From NCBI GenBank assembly GCA_902801985.1, contig CADCKD010000015.1, forward strand, positions 1 to 64,000: a DNA stretch of 64,000 bases, given 5' to 3'. Each line of letters starts with the position of its first letter. Positions within the stretch are counted from its first letter, which is position 1. The notes beneath the pieces are model-generated. The model was given only the letters and a program-made list of their open reading frames with translations, ran no database searches and was not told where the DNA came from. Shown here one piece after another: positions 55,524 through 64,000 of the stretch. The position numbers and the translations under genes are program-made. This DNA comes from an uncultured bacterium. GTDB taxonomy: Bacteria > Cyanobacteriota > Vampirovibrionia > Gastranaerophilales > Gastranaerophilaceae.

Positions 55524-55564
55524 TTCATACTATTTGCTCATTCAGAGCCTTTTGACACAATAAA

Positions 55565-55640
55565 TAAACATATTTACCCCCCCCCACAATGAAATAGGAA
55601 CTCTACGTAACCACCGTTAACAACATTTACTCCCTTGACT
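55565..55640. repeat. Degenerate relative of the 52-base repeat
   Basis: CATATTTACCCCC, AATGAAATAGGAA, CGTAACCACC and AACAACATTTAC follow the same order as the unit at 19456-19630, with several changes and a nine-C run. Confidence 0.55.
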
Positions 55641-55726
55641 TTTTTATAAAAAACCTTAAACCAAATGGAGGATACATCAATATAAAATTTTTAGTAGAAT
55701 ATTGATGTAATCGGGAGGTAGGTATA

Positions 55727-56491
55727 ATGTTTTCTGAAATGATTCAGAATTTACTAAATTCAGGCGGTAGAGAGGCAGCAATGAAAAGAGCTGCACAAAT
55801 TAATAATTATACATACAACAATGTAAGAAAAACCACACCTCAAGCCCCTGCACCAAATGCGCTGGATTCAATATATCCTCCTGGGAAAGAGAATGTTCAG
55901 CCATTTGAAAAGGTACTTTCTAAAGCGGCAGAATCTAATTTTGGCTCATTACTGTTAAATCCGGCTCTAAATGTTAACGCTAATATATATAGCGGAACAG
56001 GTATTGATACAGATAATGAGATTACTGCCGGCGGACTAAACAATGCTACATTACTTAACGCAATAAGAGAAGTAAATGAAGCCAAGATGGATTTTTCAAA
56101 ACCGCAAAGTGCAGAAAAAAGTCAAATTTTAGATATGATTAATAAAGTTTCAAGAGAAAACGGAATTGATGAAAAATTAATTCAAGCGGTAATTAAACAA
56201 GAATCCGGCTTTAACCCTAATGCTAAGTCAAAAGCAGGAGCAATGGGCTTAATGCAGCTCATGCCGGCAACTGCAAAAGCAATGGGAGTAAAAGACCCAT
56301 ATAACCCTACTCAAAATGTTGAAGGGGGAGTAAAATATTTAAAATCTTTATTGAACAAATATAACGGAAATATTATTTTATCACTTGCTGCATACAATGC
56401 AGGTTCTGGCGCCGTTGATAAATATGACGGGGTTCCGCCTTATAAAGAAACACAAAATTATGTAAAAAGTATTTTAGCTAATTATTTGTAA
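55727..56491 (+). CDS. SLT-domain lytic transglycosylase without a signal peptide
   Basis: The 254-residue protein has a C-terminal SLT domain (about 135-254): GIDEKLIQAVIKQESGFN with catalytic Glu159, AGAMGLMQLMPATA and SLAAYNAGSGAV. The N-terminal 130 residues are low-complexity and lack any signal peptide. Export must therefore use another route, or the enzyme acts with a phage- or secretion-like apparatus. GGGAGGTAGG precedes the ATG, and a strong terminator follows. Confidence 0.9.
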   Translation: MFSEMIQNLLNSGGREAAMKRAAQINNYTYNNVRKTTPQAPAPNALDSIYPPGKENVQPFEKVLSKAAESNFGSLLLNPALNVNANIYSGTGIDTDNEITAGGLNNATLLNAIREVNEAKMDFSKPQSAEKSQILDMINKVSRENGIDEKLIQAVIKQESGFNPNAKSKAGAMGLMQLMPATAKAMGVKDPYNPTQNVEGGVKYLKSLLNKYNGNIILSLAAYNAGSGAVDKYDGVPPYKETQNYVKSILANYL

Positions 56492-56497
56492 CAAAAA

Positions 56498-56530
56498 AAA
56501 GAGGCGCAGCCTTGCAGGCTGCGCCTCTTT
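56498..56530. terminator. Bidirectional terminator
   Basis: A perfect 14-base stem (AAAGAGGCGCAGCC / GGCTGCGCCTCTTT, loop TTGCA) has an A-tract before and a T-tract after it. It serves the SLT gene and the convergent gene at 56544. Confidence 0.92.
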
Positions 56531-56543
56531 TTTTATTTATTTT

Positions 56544-56978
56544 TTATACATCAAAGACATTTTTCACTTTATTTTCCCAAGTCGCTTTATCTGTATATTT
56601 TTGATCAATTTGACCTGCTTTAAAGATTGTTTTACCTGCAATGTAAGACACGACCATTGTTGTTACGCCGGCAATCGCGCCTAATACTTTTACTTTTGGA
56701 GAGGCTTTTACAAGTGTTTGGACGAACTTGCAATCAGGAAGTTTTTTCAAAACCTTTGTAATACCTTGTGCAATTTTGGAAGTTACTCCCGGATTTTTGA
56801 GTGCTAAGTATCCTGCGCCGGCACCTGCGCCATATGCTGCTGCTACAGTTAGTCCACCTTTCAAATTGTTTGTAAATTGTGCTCCTGCACAATTCACTCT
56901 ATTTGTAATATCACCTTTGTTTTCCGCAACTAACGGGTAAATCGCTGGGGCCACAGAATAACCCAAATAATTTGACAT
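56544..56978 (-). CDS. Uncharacterised protein with Ala/Gly-rich membrane segments
   Basis: The 144-residue protein has two hydrophobic stretches: GGLTVAAAYGAGAGAGYLAL (about 41-60) and VLGAIAGVTTMVVSYIAG (about 100-118). Between them is a Lys-rich segment, ending in a polar tail. It may be a small membrane protein. The ATG at 56978 is preferred for its AAAGGTAGGTT site; a start 27 bases upstream lacks one. I do not recognise the family. Confidence 0.65.
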   Translation of the reverse strand: MSNYLGYSVAPAIYPLVAENKGDITNRVNCAGAQFTNNLKGGLTVAAAYGAGAGAGYLALKNPGVTSKIAQGITKVLKKLPDCKFVQTLVKASPKVKVLGAIAGVTTMVVSYIAGKTIFKAGQIDQKYTDKATWENKVKNVFDV

Positions 56979-57134
56979 AAATAACCTACCTTTCTTTACC
57001 CACATAAGATAAAATTAAAAATAACCTACTCTTATATAAAGTATTTGCAGGTAAAAAAATTGTCCGTCAATAAAGTTAATTAACACACGAAGCAAATGAT
57101 TTTGCGCATTTCAACAAGTTAATATTTCTTCATA

Positions 57135-57788
57135 TCACTTCGCAATATCATAACTTTGATCAATTCTTGTATAAATTTCTTCAATCGGGCAAGAGCCGTC
57201 AAGCACAATAGTTATCCAACTTTTTTTATTCATATGATAAGCGGGGTAAATGTATTTGTTTTTTAATAATTCAGGAACTTCATCTTTTGGAGCTCGAATA
57301 TCCAAAACTTCTATAATCTCATCTTTAAGTCCTAATTTTGTCCCGTTTACAGAAAGAATTGCCAAATACCATTTTTGATTATCTTTCCTGCGGCAGACGG
57401 CATTTCTCGGGAATTTTGGCCAAAGATATTCTTCTTTATCCCCATATTTTTTCAGGACATAGTTTATAACCTTATATGTGTAATCTGATTCAAAAATATC
57501 CATATCAAAGCATTTTGAAGTGATATCATCAAGAATTTTGTTGTATTCATCCCTAATTTTGCCCACAAAATCCCCGACTGCACTTTTTGCAAGATGCAGG
57601 GTATAAACTTCATTTGTAGATTTTTCTATTAGTTTTGTTTTAATCTCATTTGATTTCAAAATTGCTACGGTTAACGAAAAATCATTATTGCAAATATCAA
57701 TCGAATAAATATATCCGTCTTTATTTTTTATAAAGCCGTAATCAAGTAGTTTCTTTGAATTGAATTTTTTATTCTTTATTTTGTACAT
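57135..57788 (-). CDS. MmcQ/YjbR-like protein
   Basis: The 217-residue protein has a C-terminal half (about 115-217) resembling the YjbR/MmcQ fold: YLWPKFPRNAVCRRKDNQKWYLAILSV, then DIRAPKDEVPELLKN and YHMNKKSWITIVLDG. The fold resembles a DNA-binding CyaY-like domain; the function is unknown. The N-terminal half is a separate alpha/beta region. It lies beside the tRNA-Leu locus on the same strand. Confidence 0.82.
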   Translation of the reverse strand: MYKIKNKKFNSKKLLDYGFIKNKDGYIYSIDICNNDFSLTVAILKSNEIKTKLIEKSTNEVYTLHLAKSAVGDFVGKIRDEYNKILDDITSKCFDMDIFESDYTYKVINYVLKKYGDKEEYLWPKFPRNAVCRRKDNQKWYLAILSVNGTKLGLKDEIIEVLDIRAPKDEVPELLKNKYIYPAYHMNKKSWITIVLDGSCPIEEIYTRIDQSYDIAK

Positions 57789-57807
57789 TTGTCCTCTAAA
57801 AAAGACC

Positions 57808-57994
57808 CGCTTTCGCGAGTCCTTTTATAATTGCTCCAGGCCAGACTTTACAAAACGAACCGCTGAGCTTATTAGCGAAGCGTGTGAGCTTGTATGCGTA
57901 GGCACAAAGTGCCGAAGCTGAACTGGAAGGAAAGACTGGCCCACTAAAAAACTCGCTTTCGCGAGTCTTTTTATAATTGCTCCAGGCCAGACTT
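57808..57994. repeat. 41-base direct repeat of the tRNA-Leu 3' end and terminator
   Basis: 57808-57848 and 57954-57994 match at 40 of 41 bases. Each contains a terminator hairpin and the last 17 bases of tRNA-Leu. The 105 bases between them hold a palindrome-rich insert (GGCACAAAGTGCC; AGCTTATTAGCGAAGCGTGTGAGCT) and no gene. Confidence 0.85.
57943..57972 (-). terminator. Terminator of tRNA-Leu
   Basis: On the minus strand ACTCGC-GAAA-GCGAGT is followed by a T-tract, starting 12 bases after the tRNA 3' end. A slightly mismatched second copy lies at 57804-57821. Confidence 0.85.
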
Positions 57995-58064
57995 GAACTG
58001 GCACCGGGTTATACGCCCGATTGGATTTTAAGTCCAACGCGTCTACCGATTCCGCCACTGGAGC
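57978..58064 (-). tRNA. tRNA-Leu (anticodon UAA)
   Basis: The 87-base tRNA folds with acceptor GCTCCAG/CTGGAGC and discriminator A. The D-loop is GTGGCGGAATCGGTAGACGC. The anticodon stem-loop is TTGGACTTAAAATCCAA, with TAA at the centre. A long variable arm follows, then the T-arm GCCAG-TTCAAGT-CTGGC. CCA is not encoded. The long variable arm and A73 fit leucine. Partial copies of both its ends flank it. Confidence 0.96.
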
Positions 58065-58193
58065 GCGGTTTAATATTCGATTGTCATGTTATAACCTTAG
58101 CTTACAGCGTCTACCTCACCTCTCCTCGGAAGATACTCAATCTTCCTCGTCGGCAGAGTGCCACTGGAGCGCGGTTTTATATTCGATTGTCAT
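58054..58193. repeat. 34-base direct repeat of the tRNA-Leu 5' end
   Basis: 58054-58087 and 58160-58193 match at 33 of 34 bases. Each carries the first 11 bases of tRNA-Leu and its upstream region. The 72 bases between contain a hairpin (GGAAGAT-ACTCA-ATCTTCC) and no gene. Confidence 0.85.
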
Positions 58194-58244
58194 ACGTGAA
58201 CTCCAAAGCTCACTAGCCAATAATATTATAAACATTTACTCTTG

Positions 58245-59447
58245 TCAAACAGAATATTTATTAATATACCAATCTATTTCTTCAATTTTATTGTTCGTAT
58301 ATTCTATTATTTCTTTTAATTTTGAATAAATTGTACTATAATTCGAGCATTTTGAATTCCCTAAAAGTCCCGATTTTACATTGGAATATACCAATTTTTG
58401 CAATATGGAAATTTCTTTATATAAATTCGGGTCTACATCATTCTTTATATCTGATAATAATATGTACATTTCTGCAATTATATTTTTTGTTAATTTAAAT
58501 TTTTTACGCAGCATGCTATCCTGTATCCCACGTAAATAATCCATGATTTCAGAATAATTATTCAATAGATAACGTTTTTTCTGCAATAAATCTTCTCTAA
58601 AATATTTTTTGGTCTGCTCATAGCCTTGCTCAATAATTGCCTGACGCTTTTGTTGCGGATAATTGAAATCCACTACAATCACAGAACCGGTATTGATTAC
58701 TAGATAATCACACATATCAGAGTTTTTAAATAATTCCGAAATAAATGAAGTTTCTGAATATGTCATGCAAGAATACATGCCGTTTACATACTCCAAAGGA
58801 TTTTTATCAGACCCTGAAAATTCGCCCTCTAAACGAATTTCCAAAATTCTGTCTTTGGACTTTTGCAAATTTTTAGACAAAGACCACATAGGCCTTCCTT
58901 TCATCAAATCGCCATCAACAAGCAATTTATTATCCATGTTCACAGCACGCATCAAACCGGGCATACAACATGATATCCTTACCGCCATTGCTACTTCAAA
59001 TTCCGGAGTTTCAAAATTCGAAAACTCACAACAGGTAAAATCTTTCATATTGGTTGTTATAATAACAAGGTTTTTGCCAATATCCTTGAATTTTACCGGA
59101 GGATTTTCCCCTTTTTTGTAATTATCTTTATAAAACTTCTTTTCAATCAGTTCCCTGAACCAATCTAAAAATACATCCCCTTTAGACAGTGCAAATTTAC
59201 CTTTCAAACTCAGAGAAATATCCCTAAACAATTCAAAATTTACGCCCAAAAATACTTCCGCAAGTTCATCCACCGTATACCCGACAGCATATAATGCTGC
59301 AACTATAGAACCCACAGACGAGCCGCCCAAAGTGCCGAACTCAACACCCATTTCCTCAAGAGCTTTTATTGCTCCAACATGCGCAGCACCCCTGATTGCA
59401 CCACCACCAAATAAACACGTATACCTTAAACTCTGTTGCTCACTCAT
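58245..59447 (-). CDS. Patatin-like phospholipase
   Basis: This 400-residue lipid acyl hydrolase has the patatin oxyanion loop GGGAIRG (14-20), nucleophile Ser44 in GSSVG, and the catalytic Asp in LLVDGDLMKG near 174. The domain covers residues 8-260; the remaining 140 residues are helical and unrecognised. There is no signal peptide, so it acts on inner-face lipids or is delivered elsewhere. It begins just after a terminator, with TAATAT 7 bases before the ATG and no Shine-Dalgarno. Confidence 0.92.
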   Translation of the reverse strand: MSEQQSLRYTCLFGGGAIRGAAHVGAIKALEEMGVEFGTLGGSSVGSIVAALYAVGYTVDELAEVFLGVNFELFRDISLSLKGKFALSKGDVFLDWFRELIEKKFYKDNYKKGENPPVKFKDIGKNLVIITTNMKDFTCCEFSNFETPEFEVAMAVRISCCMPGLMRAVNMDNKLLVDGDLMKGRPMWSLSKNLQKSKDRILEIRLEGEFSGSDKNPLEYVNGMYSCMTYSETSFISELFKNSDMCDYLVINTGSVIVVDFNYPQQKRQAIIEQGYEQTKKYFREDLLQKKRYLLNNYSEIMDYLRGIQDSMLRKKFKLTKNIIAEMYILLSDIKNDVDPNLYKEISILQKLVYSNVKSGLLGNSKCSNYSTIYSKLKEIIEYTNNKIEEIDWYINKYSV

Positions 59448-59464
59448 GTCATTAATATTAGCAT

Positions 59465-59493
59465 AAAAAAAGATTGGCTCATCACCAATCTTT
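59465..59493 (-). terminator. Terminator after the HEAT-like gene
   Basis: On the minus strand AAAGATTGG-TGATGAG-CCAATCTTT is followed by more T residues, 20 bases past the stop at 59514. Confidence 0.82.
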
Positions 59494-59513
59494 CTTATAT
59501 ATTTTTTAATTCT

Positions 59514-59798
59514 CTATGCTGCCTTTGAACCTTTAATTTCACGAATTAAATATTCAGCAACCCATTTGAAATCTTTATTGTCTGCTGCTGCTTTTTTAAG
59601 ATATTCAACAGAAACATCACCTAAGCGAATTAAAGTCATTGCTACAACACCTCTTTTGATTCCTCTTACAACTTGTAATTGATTAACCAGTTGAGGAACC
59701 ACTGATGTGCCGATACTTACTAATTCGTTTTCAACTTTATTTTTTGTTGTATTATCTACGTTATCTAATTCATTTAAAATATCATTGATTGAATGCAT
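59514..59798 (-). CDS. Small HEAT-like repeat protein
   Basis: The 94-residue helical protein has paired helices (VVPQLVNQLQVVRGIKRGVVAMTLIRLG and VEYLKKAAADNKDFKWVAEYLIREI), which resemble two HEAT repeats. The ATG at 59798 is preferred because GGAGATAAAG lies just before it; a longer reading to 59870 has no site. No known partner. Confidence 0.7.
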   Translation of the reverse strand: MHSINDILNELDNVDNTTKNKVENELVSIGTSVVPQLVNQLQVVRGIKRGVVAMTLIRLGDVSVEYLKKAAADNKDFKWVAEYLIREIKGSKAA

Positions 59799-59870
59799 AT
59801 CTTTATCTCCATTTGAAATCTTATTTACATTATCATTATAAACGAGATTTTTTAACTTTCCGGATTTCAT

Positions 59871-60219
59871 TACATAATCTTTATATCTTGAATAAAATAT
59901 TAATATTTTCTTTATATCCAGATTATAATGTCAGGCTAAAGCCTGACTTACAGTACTGTTAAGAAAAAGTAGATAAGTAAATAAGTTTGATAAGTGTGAT
60001 AAGTTCTTATCGGTGCTACGCACAATTAATAAACGTAAAGAACTTTCCAACCTATTCTACTTATCCTACTTTATATCCGGATTTTCAAGATAAATATTTT
60101 TGCTATATTCCACCCGACATACATTGTCACTTGTAACGAAATTTTCATTTTTCATTGTAAAAACATTATGAATATGTAGAATAAAAGAGGATAGTAATTA
60201 GTTTTAAAGGAGAGGTGCA
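59871..60219. other. Intergenic stretch with repeat relics before the SLH gene
   Basis: It holds the palindrome GTCAGGCTAAAGCCTGAC (59930-59947) and a short run of TTTGATAAG-like repeats (59968-60018) like those at 18960. The remaining 200 bases probably carry the SLH gene promoter and leader. No gene is seen. Confidence 0.6.
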
Positions 60220-61365
60220 ATGAAAAATCTATTAAAAATGTTTGTATCCTTGGCTGTATTATGTTTCGCATCGACTCAGGTTTTTGCATATCCTGATGTT
60301 AGTGATTCTCACTGGGCTGCGAAAGAAATTAATCTATTAACAGAGCAAGGAGTAATCATCGGGTATCCTGACGGAACATTCCAACCTGATGAAAACGTAA
60401 CAAGAGCAGAATTTGCAGCAATGGCTATCAGAGCTCTTGGACAAGAACACACAAAAGTTATTCAACCTGTTAACTTTCTTGATGTGCCAACTGAACACTG
60501 GGCTTATTCTGACATTCAAAAAGCTTTATATTTTGATTTGATTTCTTGTGACAAAAGCGGAGAATTATTCAGACCTGATGATTCCGTATCAAGAGGAGAA
60601 TCAATCTCAGTTGCAGTTAACGCTTTGACAACAGAAACTATCAGCAACGCAAAAGCAAAAGAAGTGTTAGCTCAAAAATATGTTGATGCAAACTCTGTTC
60701 CTGAATGGTTCTTAATTCCTGCAGGTAAAGCAGAAATTCTTAACATGGTTGTTGTTATGCCAACAGCACCAAAAATGGCATTAGAAGCTAACAGACCGGC
60801 CACGAGAGCTGAAGTTGCAGCGATATTATACAGAATGATGGAGCAAGCAAAGCTTAATCCAAATGCTAAACTTGCTGAAGCAATGAGAAAGAAAACAGGA
60901 GAAGGTTTTGTTATTGAAGATGCAATTGTTCAAGGAAGTGTAGGTACTATCCCTGCCGGAACATATTTGCCAATCAAAATGTCTAAATACATAAGCTCAC
61001 AAACATCAGAAGGCGGAGTTGTTTATAATGCTTATGTTCCTCAAAACTATGTGACAAAAGATCACTATATCTTGGTAAGACAAGGTGCATCTTTGCAAGG
61101 TCAAATATTAGATGTAAGACCCGGACAATATTTCGTAAGAAACGGCGTTTTAGTTCTTAAAAATGCTTTAATTACAACAGAAATCGACCAAACTGCTCCA
61201 TTCTCAGGTTTGACTGAAATCAAAAAAGACAGAAATTGGTGGATGAAATTTGTAAGATGGGCTTTCAAAGGAGAAAAGCTTGAAGTTCCTACAAACGGAG
61301 ATGCATACATGAAATTGTTAGAACCTGTTAGAGTTGATTTGACTAACGGTTGGATTTACGAATAA
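60220..61365 (+). CDS. S-layer-homology (SLH) domain envelope protein
   Basis: The 381-residue protein has a signal peptide (cleavage near VFA-YPD, residue 23). SLH motifs follow: FxDV-type YPDVSDSHWAAKEI..GVIIGYPDGTFQPDENVTRAEFAA (25-70), a second near 88-130 and a third, more degenerate, near 150-212 ending RATRAEVAAILYRM. SLH domains bind peptidoglycan-linked polymers and tether the envelope. The C-terminal 170 residues are beta-rich. GGAGAGG precedes the ATG, after a long leader. Probably abundant. Confidence 0.92.
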   Translation: MKNLLKMFVSLAVLCFASTQVFAYPDVSDSHWAAKEINLLTEQGVIIGYPDGTFQPDENVTRAEFAAMAIRALGQEHTKVIQPVNFLDVPTEHWAYSDIQKALYFDLISCDKSGELFRPDDSVSRGESISVAVNALTTETISNAKAKEVLAQKYVDANSVPEWFLIPAGKAEILNMVVVMPTAPKMALEANRPATRAEVAAILYRMMEQAKLNPNAKLAEAMRKKTGEGFVIEDAIVQGSVGTIPAGTYLPIKMSKYISSQTSEGGVVYNAYVPQNYVTKDHYILVRQGASLQGQILDVRPGQYFVRNGVLVLKNALITTEIDQTAPFSGLTEIKKDRNWWMKFVRWAFKGEKLEVPTNGDAYMKLLEPVRVDLTNGWIYE

Positions 61366-61386
61366 TTTCACTAACAACAAATACAA

Positions 61387-61418
61387 AAAGCGGTATAGGT
61401 TAAACCTTTACCGCTTTT
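61387..61418. terminator. Bidirectional terminator between SLH and GH57 genes
   Basis: AAAGCGGTATAGGT pairs with ACCTTTACCGCTTT (one mismatch, TAA loop), with A-rich and T-rich flanks. Confidence 0.82.
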
Positions 61419-61437
61419 GTTTTGAACTGTTAAATTA

Positions 61438-63936
61438 TTATATACATGCCATTTTATCCATCTTCATACGATAGAAATCAACATTTATATTAAGTTTTTC
61501 ACCTATTGATAACAGAACCTGAATAAATTCCATATCTCTTTCACGGGATTGAGAAATATTATTTTCTATAATATCTCCTATTCTGTGATATATCTTGTTG
61601 TAGTATATATTTTGAGCTTCTGCTATATCTATTTCTAATTCTAATTTTGAAATCATATCGAACAAGTCAAGAATTGTTTCTGCTTGTGACACTTCAAAAC
61701 TCTTTGTCAGTCTGTTTAAGTTTGTGATAACTTTACGGCTGAACACCTTATTTGAAGGGGTCTTGTCTATTGAAATTCCTATTCTTTTAGCTTCATAATT
61801 TATTGCAACAATCTGTTGAATAACATTATCTTCTACAAAACCAACACTGTGTTCAAGTAAATCATTATATCTTCGGCTTAGCGTATAACCTGCTGAAATT
61901 TTAAATTCTTCAGGAATTTCAAGTCCGAGATTTTGCATGTGATATATTGAGCTTTTGCCTTGGTCGTACATCTCTTCATACCTGTTGGCAAATTTTTTGA
62001 GTTGGTCTTTCAAAAGAATTTGAAGAATTTTCTTTCTTTCTTCTATGAATATATCTTTCAAAGTAAAGTATTCTTTGCCGAATTTTTCGTCCAATGCTCG
62101 TATAATCTCTGTTTGAGGAGATAGCGCAAATGTTTTAATCAAAGAATTCTTCAAAAGATTATACTCTTCATTTGTAGAGAATTCTTTTATTGCACAGTGG
62201 AAATCCCCATCAGAATACTGCATAAGCGCAAATACCAAATTGGATTTTTGCATTGTTATTTTTGAAGTAACTTCAATATTACCTACTATGAAATTAGAAT
62301 TACCTTTTTCAACAAGCTGATAATCATTTCTTTTTACACTGTAACAGTAGACATCTTCTTCATCTTCAAAATCTTGATATAAAGATGAAATTCCCCACAA
62401 GCAGGCAACTTCTTTTAAAGACACAACTGAAGGTTTTACCCAACGTTCATATATATCTTTTCCTGTACCAAAATCTTTAATATTGCTTTGAGCTTGATTT
62501 AAGATGTCCAAAAATGGCGTTTCAAAATCTTCAGATGTGAAATTACGGGCAAGCTGCATTGCTCGAGCAGCATACTTCATTATTTGCACCGTTTCAATTC
62601 CGGATATTTCATTGAAGAACCAGCCACAGCTTGTATACATAAGCATTGCTTGTCTTTGAATTTCTAAAAGCTCCATACCCCTTACCCGATCATCAGGAGA
62701 TAAATCCGGTAAGAAATGCTCTTTTTGGAAAGATTTTATAGTTTTTGATGTTCTGTTTAAGATAACATCAATATATAAATTCCTTACATCCCATACATCT
62801 TTATTAAAATATTTTTTACCTTCATTTTCAAAAACAATCGCAAGTTTATCTCTGAGAAAATCAAGAGCTTCTCTTAAAGGTTTTCTCCATTTTTGATTCC
62901 ACCCAGGCTGACCGCCTGTTGAGCAACCGCAATCCTCTTTCCAGCGGCCTACACCGTGGAAACAACTCCAAGAAGATGCTTCTTTAATATCTGCCTCATA
63001 ATCACTTTCATAACTTTCCAAATATTCACCATAATTAGTAATTTTAAAGCCTTCGTCTTTTGCTTTTATTTTTAAAACATAAGACAATGCCATATCACCG
63101 AATTTTGTATGATGGCCGTAACTTTCACCATCTGTTGCTATATTTATAAGCTGAGGATAATCTCTTGTTTCTGAAACTCCCTCTTTTAATCTTTTGATAA
63201 ATCTGTTTCCGTCTTTTAAAAGTTCGTCAAAAGCAACTGAGCGTGAAATTGCACCATCGTAAAAGAAAAGAGTAATAGATTTTTTAGGATCACTTTTTAT
63301 TGTGTATTTATAGGATCTTGCAGGATCAATATTACCCCAGCTGACATCCTCCCACTCTTTTTCTCCTTGTTTACGAATTTTCAAAGCCTGAAATGGGGAT
63401 AAAATAGTAAATTTTATGCCATTATCAACTAAAACCTTTAATGTTTCATCATCAACAGCTGTTTCTGCAAGCCACATACCTTCAGGTTTACGTCCAAAAC
63501 GACTTTCAAAATCTCTAATACCCCATTTTACTTGGGTTTCTTTATCCTTATAATTTGCTAAAGGCATAATCATATGGTTATAAACTTGAGCAATAGCATT
63601 ACCATGACCATTATGTTGAGAAACACTTTCAATGTCAGCCTTAATAATTCTTTCATAAGTCAGCGGAGCATAATTTTCCATCCAAGAAAGCAAAGTCGGG
63701 CCAAAATTAAAACTCATATACTCATAATTATTAACAATATCAAGAATTTTATTACGATTATCGACAATACGAGAAACAGAATTTGGGGTATAACACTCTC
63801 TGCATACTCTCTCATTCCAATCATGATTTGGGCGGGCACTTTCTTGCAATTCTATTGCTTCAAGCCACGGATTTTCCCTCGGCGGCTGATAAAAATGACC
63901 GTGTATTGCTAAAAATTTATCATTTTTTACTTCCAT
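61438..63936 (-). CDS. Glycoside hydrolase family 57 protein with DUF3536
   Basis: The 832-residue protein has a GH57 domain (about 5-330): HGHFYQPPRENPW, the nucleophile Glu158 in GMWLAETAVD and the acid/base Asp269 in IATDGESYGHH. The rest corresponds to DUF3536, with CGCSTGGQPGWNQKWR near 345. GH57 enzymes act on alpha-glucans such as glycogen. Members with DUF3536 are common in Cyanobacteria and relatives; their exact reaction is not settled. There is no signal peptide, so it is cytoplasmic, probably in glycogen metabolism. Confidence 0.92.
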   Translation of the reverse strand: MEVKNDKFLAIHGHFYQPPRENPWLEAIELQESARPNHDWNERVCRECYTPNSVSRIVDNRNKILDIVNNYEYMSFNFGPTLLSWMENYAPLTYERIIKADIESVSQHNGHGNAIAQVYNHMIMPLANYKDKETQVKWGIRDFESRFGRKPEGMWLAETAVDDETLKVLVDNGIKFTILSPFQALKIRKQGEKEWEDVSWGNIDPARSYKYTIKSDPKKSITLFFYDGAISRSVAFDELLKDGNRFIKRLKEGVSETRDYPQLINIATDGESYGHHTKFGDMALSYVLKIKAKDEGFKITNYGEYLESYESDYEADIKEASSWSCFHGVGRWKEDCGCSTGGQPGWNQKWRKPLREALDFLRDKLAIVFENEGKKYFNKDVWDVRNLYIDVILNRTSKTIKSFQKEHFLPDLSPDDRVRGMELLEIQRQAMLMYTSCGWFFNEISGIETVQIMKYAARAMQLARNFTSEDFETPFLDILNQAQSNIKDFGTGKDIYERWVKPSVVSLKEVACLWGISSLYQDFEDEEDVYCYSVKRNDYQLVEKGNSNFIVGNIEVTSKITMQKSNLVFALMQYSDGDFHCAIKEFSTNEEYNLLKNSLIKTFALSPQTEIIRALDEKFGKEYFTLKDIFIEERKKILQILLKDQLKKFANRYEEMYDQGKSSIYHMQNLGLEIPEEFKISAGYTLSRRYNDLLEHSVGFVEDNVIQQIVAINYEAKRIGISIDKTPSNKVFSRKVITNLNRLTKSFEVSQAETILDLFDMISKLELEIDIAEAQNIYYNKIYHRIGDIIENNISQSRERDMEFIQVLLSIGEKLNINVDFYRMKMDKMACI

Positions 63937-64000
63937 ATAAATTCCTTCTTCTCATATAAACATTTAAATAAAAGAGTAATAACTATTCACTACTCAATAG

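Noticed and set aside
57825-58329. Reading frames on both strands across the tRNA-Leu locus
   Set aside because: They overlap the tRNA and its duplicated ends and have no family resemblance.

Overview
The window is AT-rich bacterial DNA from an organism with an outer membrane. The evidence is a TolC/RND/adaptor efflux set, an lpxA remnant, an S-layer-homology envelope protein with a signal peptide, and lytic transglycosylases. Low GC, a GH57/DUF3536 protein, EF-hand, pilin-like and Ser/Lys-rich lineage-specific proteins, and REP-like intergenic repeats suggest a gut Vampirovibrionia/Melainabacteria (Gastranaerophilales-like) genome. That placement is inference from gene content; no 16S rRNA is present.

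Region 1 (1-9.8 kb) looks like a defence island. It has a truncated Fic-domain gene at the edge, a 1013-residue SF1 helicase with a C-terminal DUF559/Vsr-like nuclease, and a convergent four-gene operon. That operon reads TerB-domain protein, BrxD-like ATPase, Lhr-like DExH helicase, voltage-gated K+ channel. The first three match the Shango anti-phage system (SngA, SngB, SngC). The channel starts 10 bases after sngC and is not part of Shango as I know it.

Region 2 (10.2-18.8 kb) holds a broken adhesin-like gene, an OmpR-type response regulator with its histidine kinase, an open reading frame for only the C-terminal domain of LpxA, and a tripartite efflux operon whose outer-membrane gene is frameshifted. 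The same direct repeat, CTAAC-N6-CTAAY, sits 10-11 bases upstream of a -10 hexamer before the regulator, the LpxA fragment and the efflux operon. This suggests one autoregulated envelope-stress regulon.

Region 3 (18.8-23.9 kb) has 1 kb of G-rich tandem repeats and REP-like elements, then two large unrecognised proteins. Region 4 (24-48.3 kb) is mostly housekeeping: ispH-rpsA, deoC-metF, a homocitrate-synthase-like enzyme, mnmE, asd, ftsZ, a thioredoxin/CcdA pair, ribH, murQ, gpsA, a PSP1/RicT protein, HU, a SpoIID-like protein, rlmH, an MscS channel, a soluble-lytic-transglycosylase-like protein, yjbQ and rsmG. Two unusual HExxH peptidases lie among them.

Region 5 (48.3-64 kb) begins with a signalling operon: a 55-residue ORF, CHASE2-GGDEF, a STAND-like ATPase with TPRs, and rsmG. 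It is followed by secreted or envelope proteins (VWA, HExxH peptidase, SLT, patatin, SLH), a tRNA-Leu(UAA) bracketed by duplicated copies of its own ends, and a GH57 enzyme. Several genes (metF, mnmE, the response regulator, the VWA gene and others) have a -10-like hexamer 6-9 bases before the start codon and no Shine-Dalgarno, so leaderless transcripts may be common.
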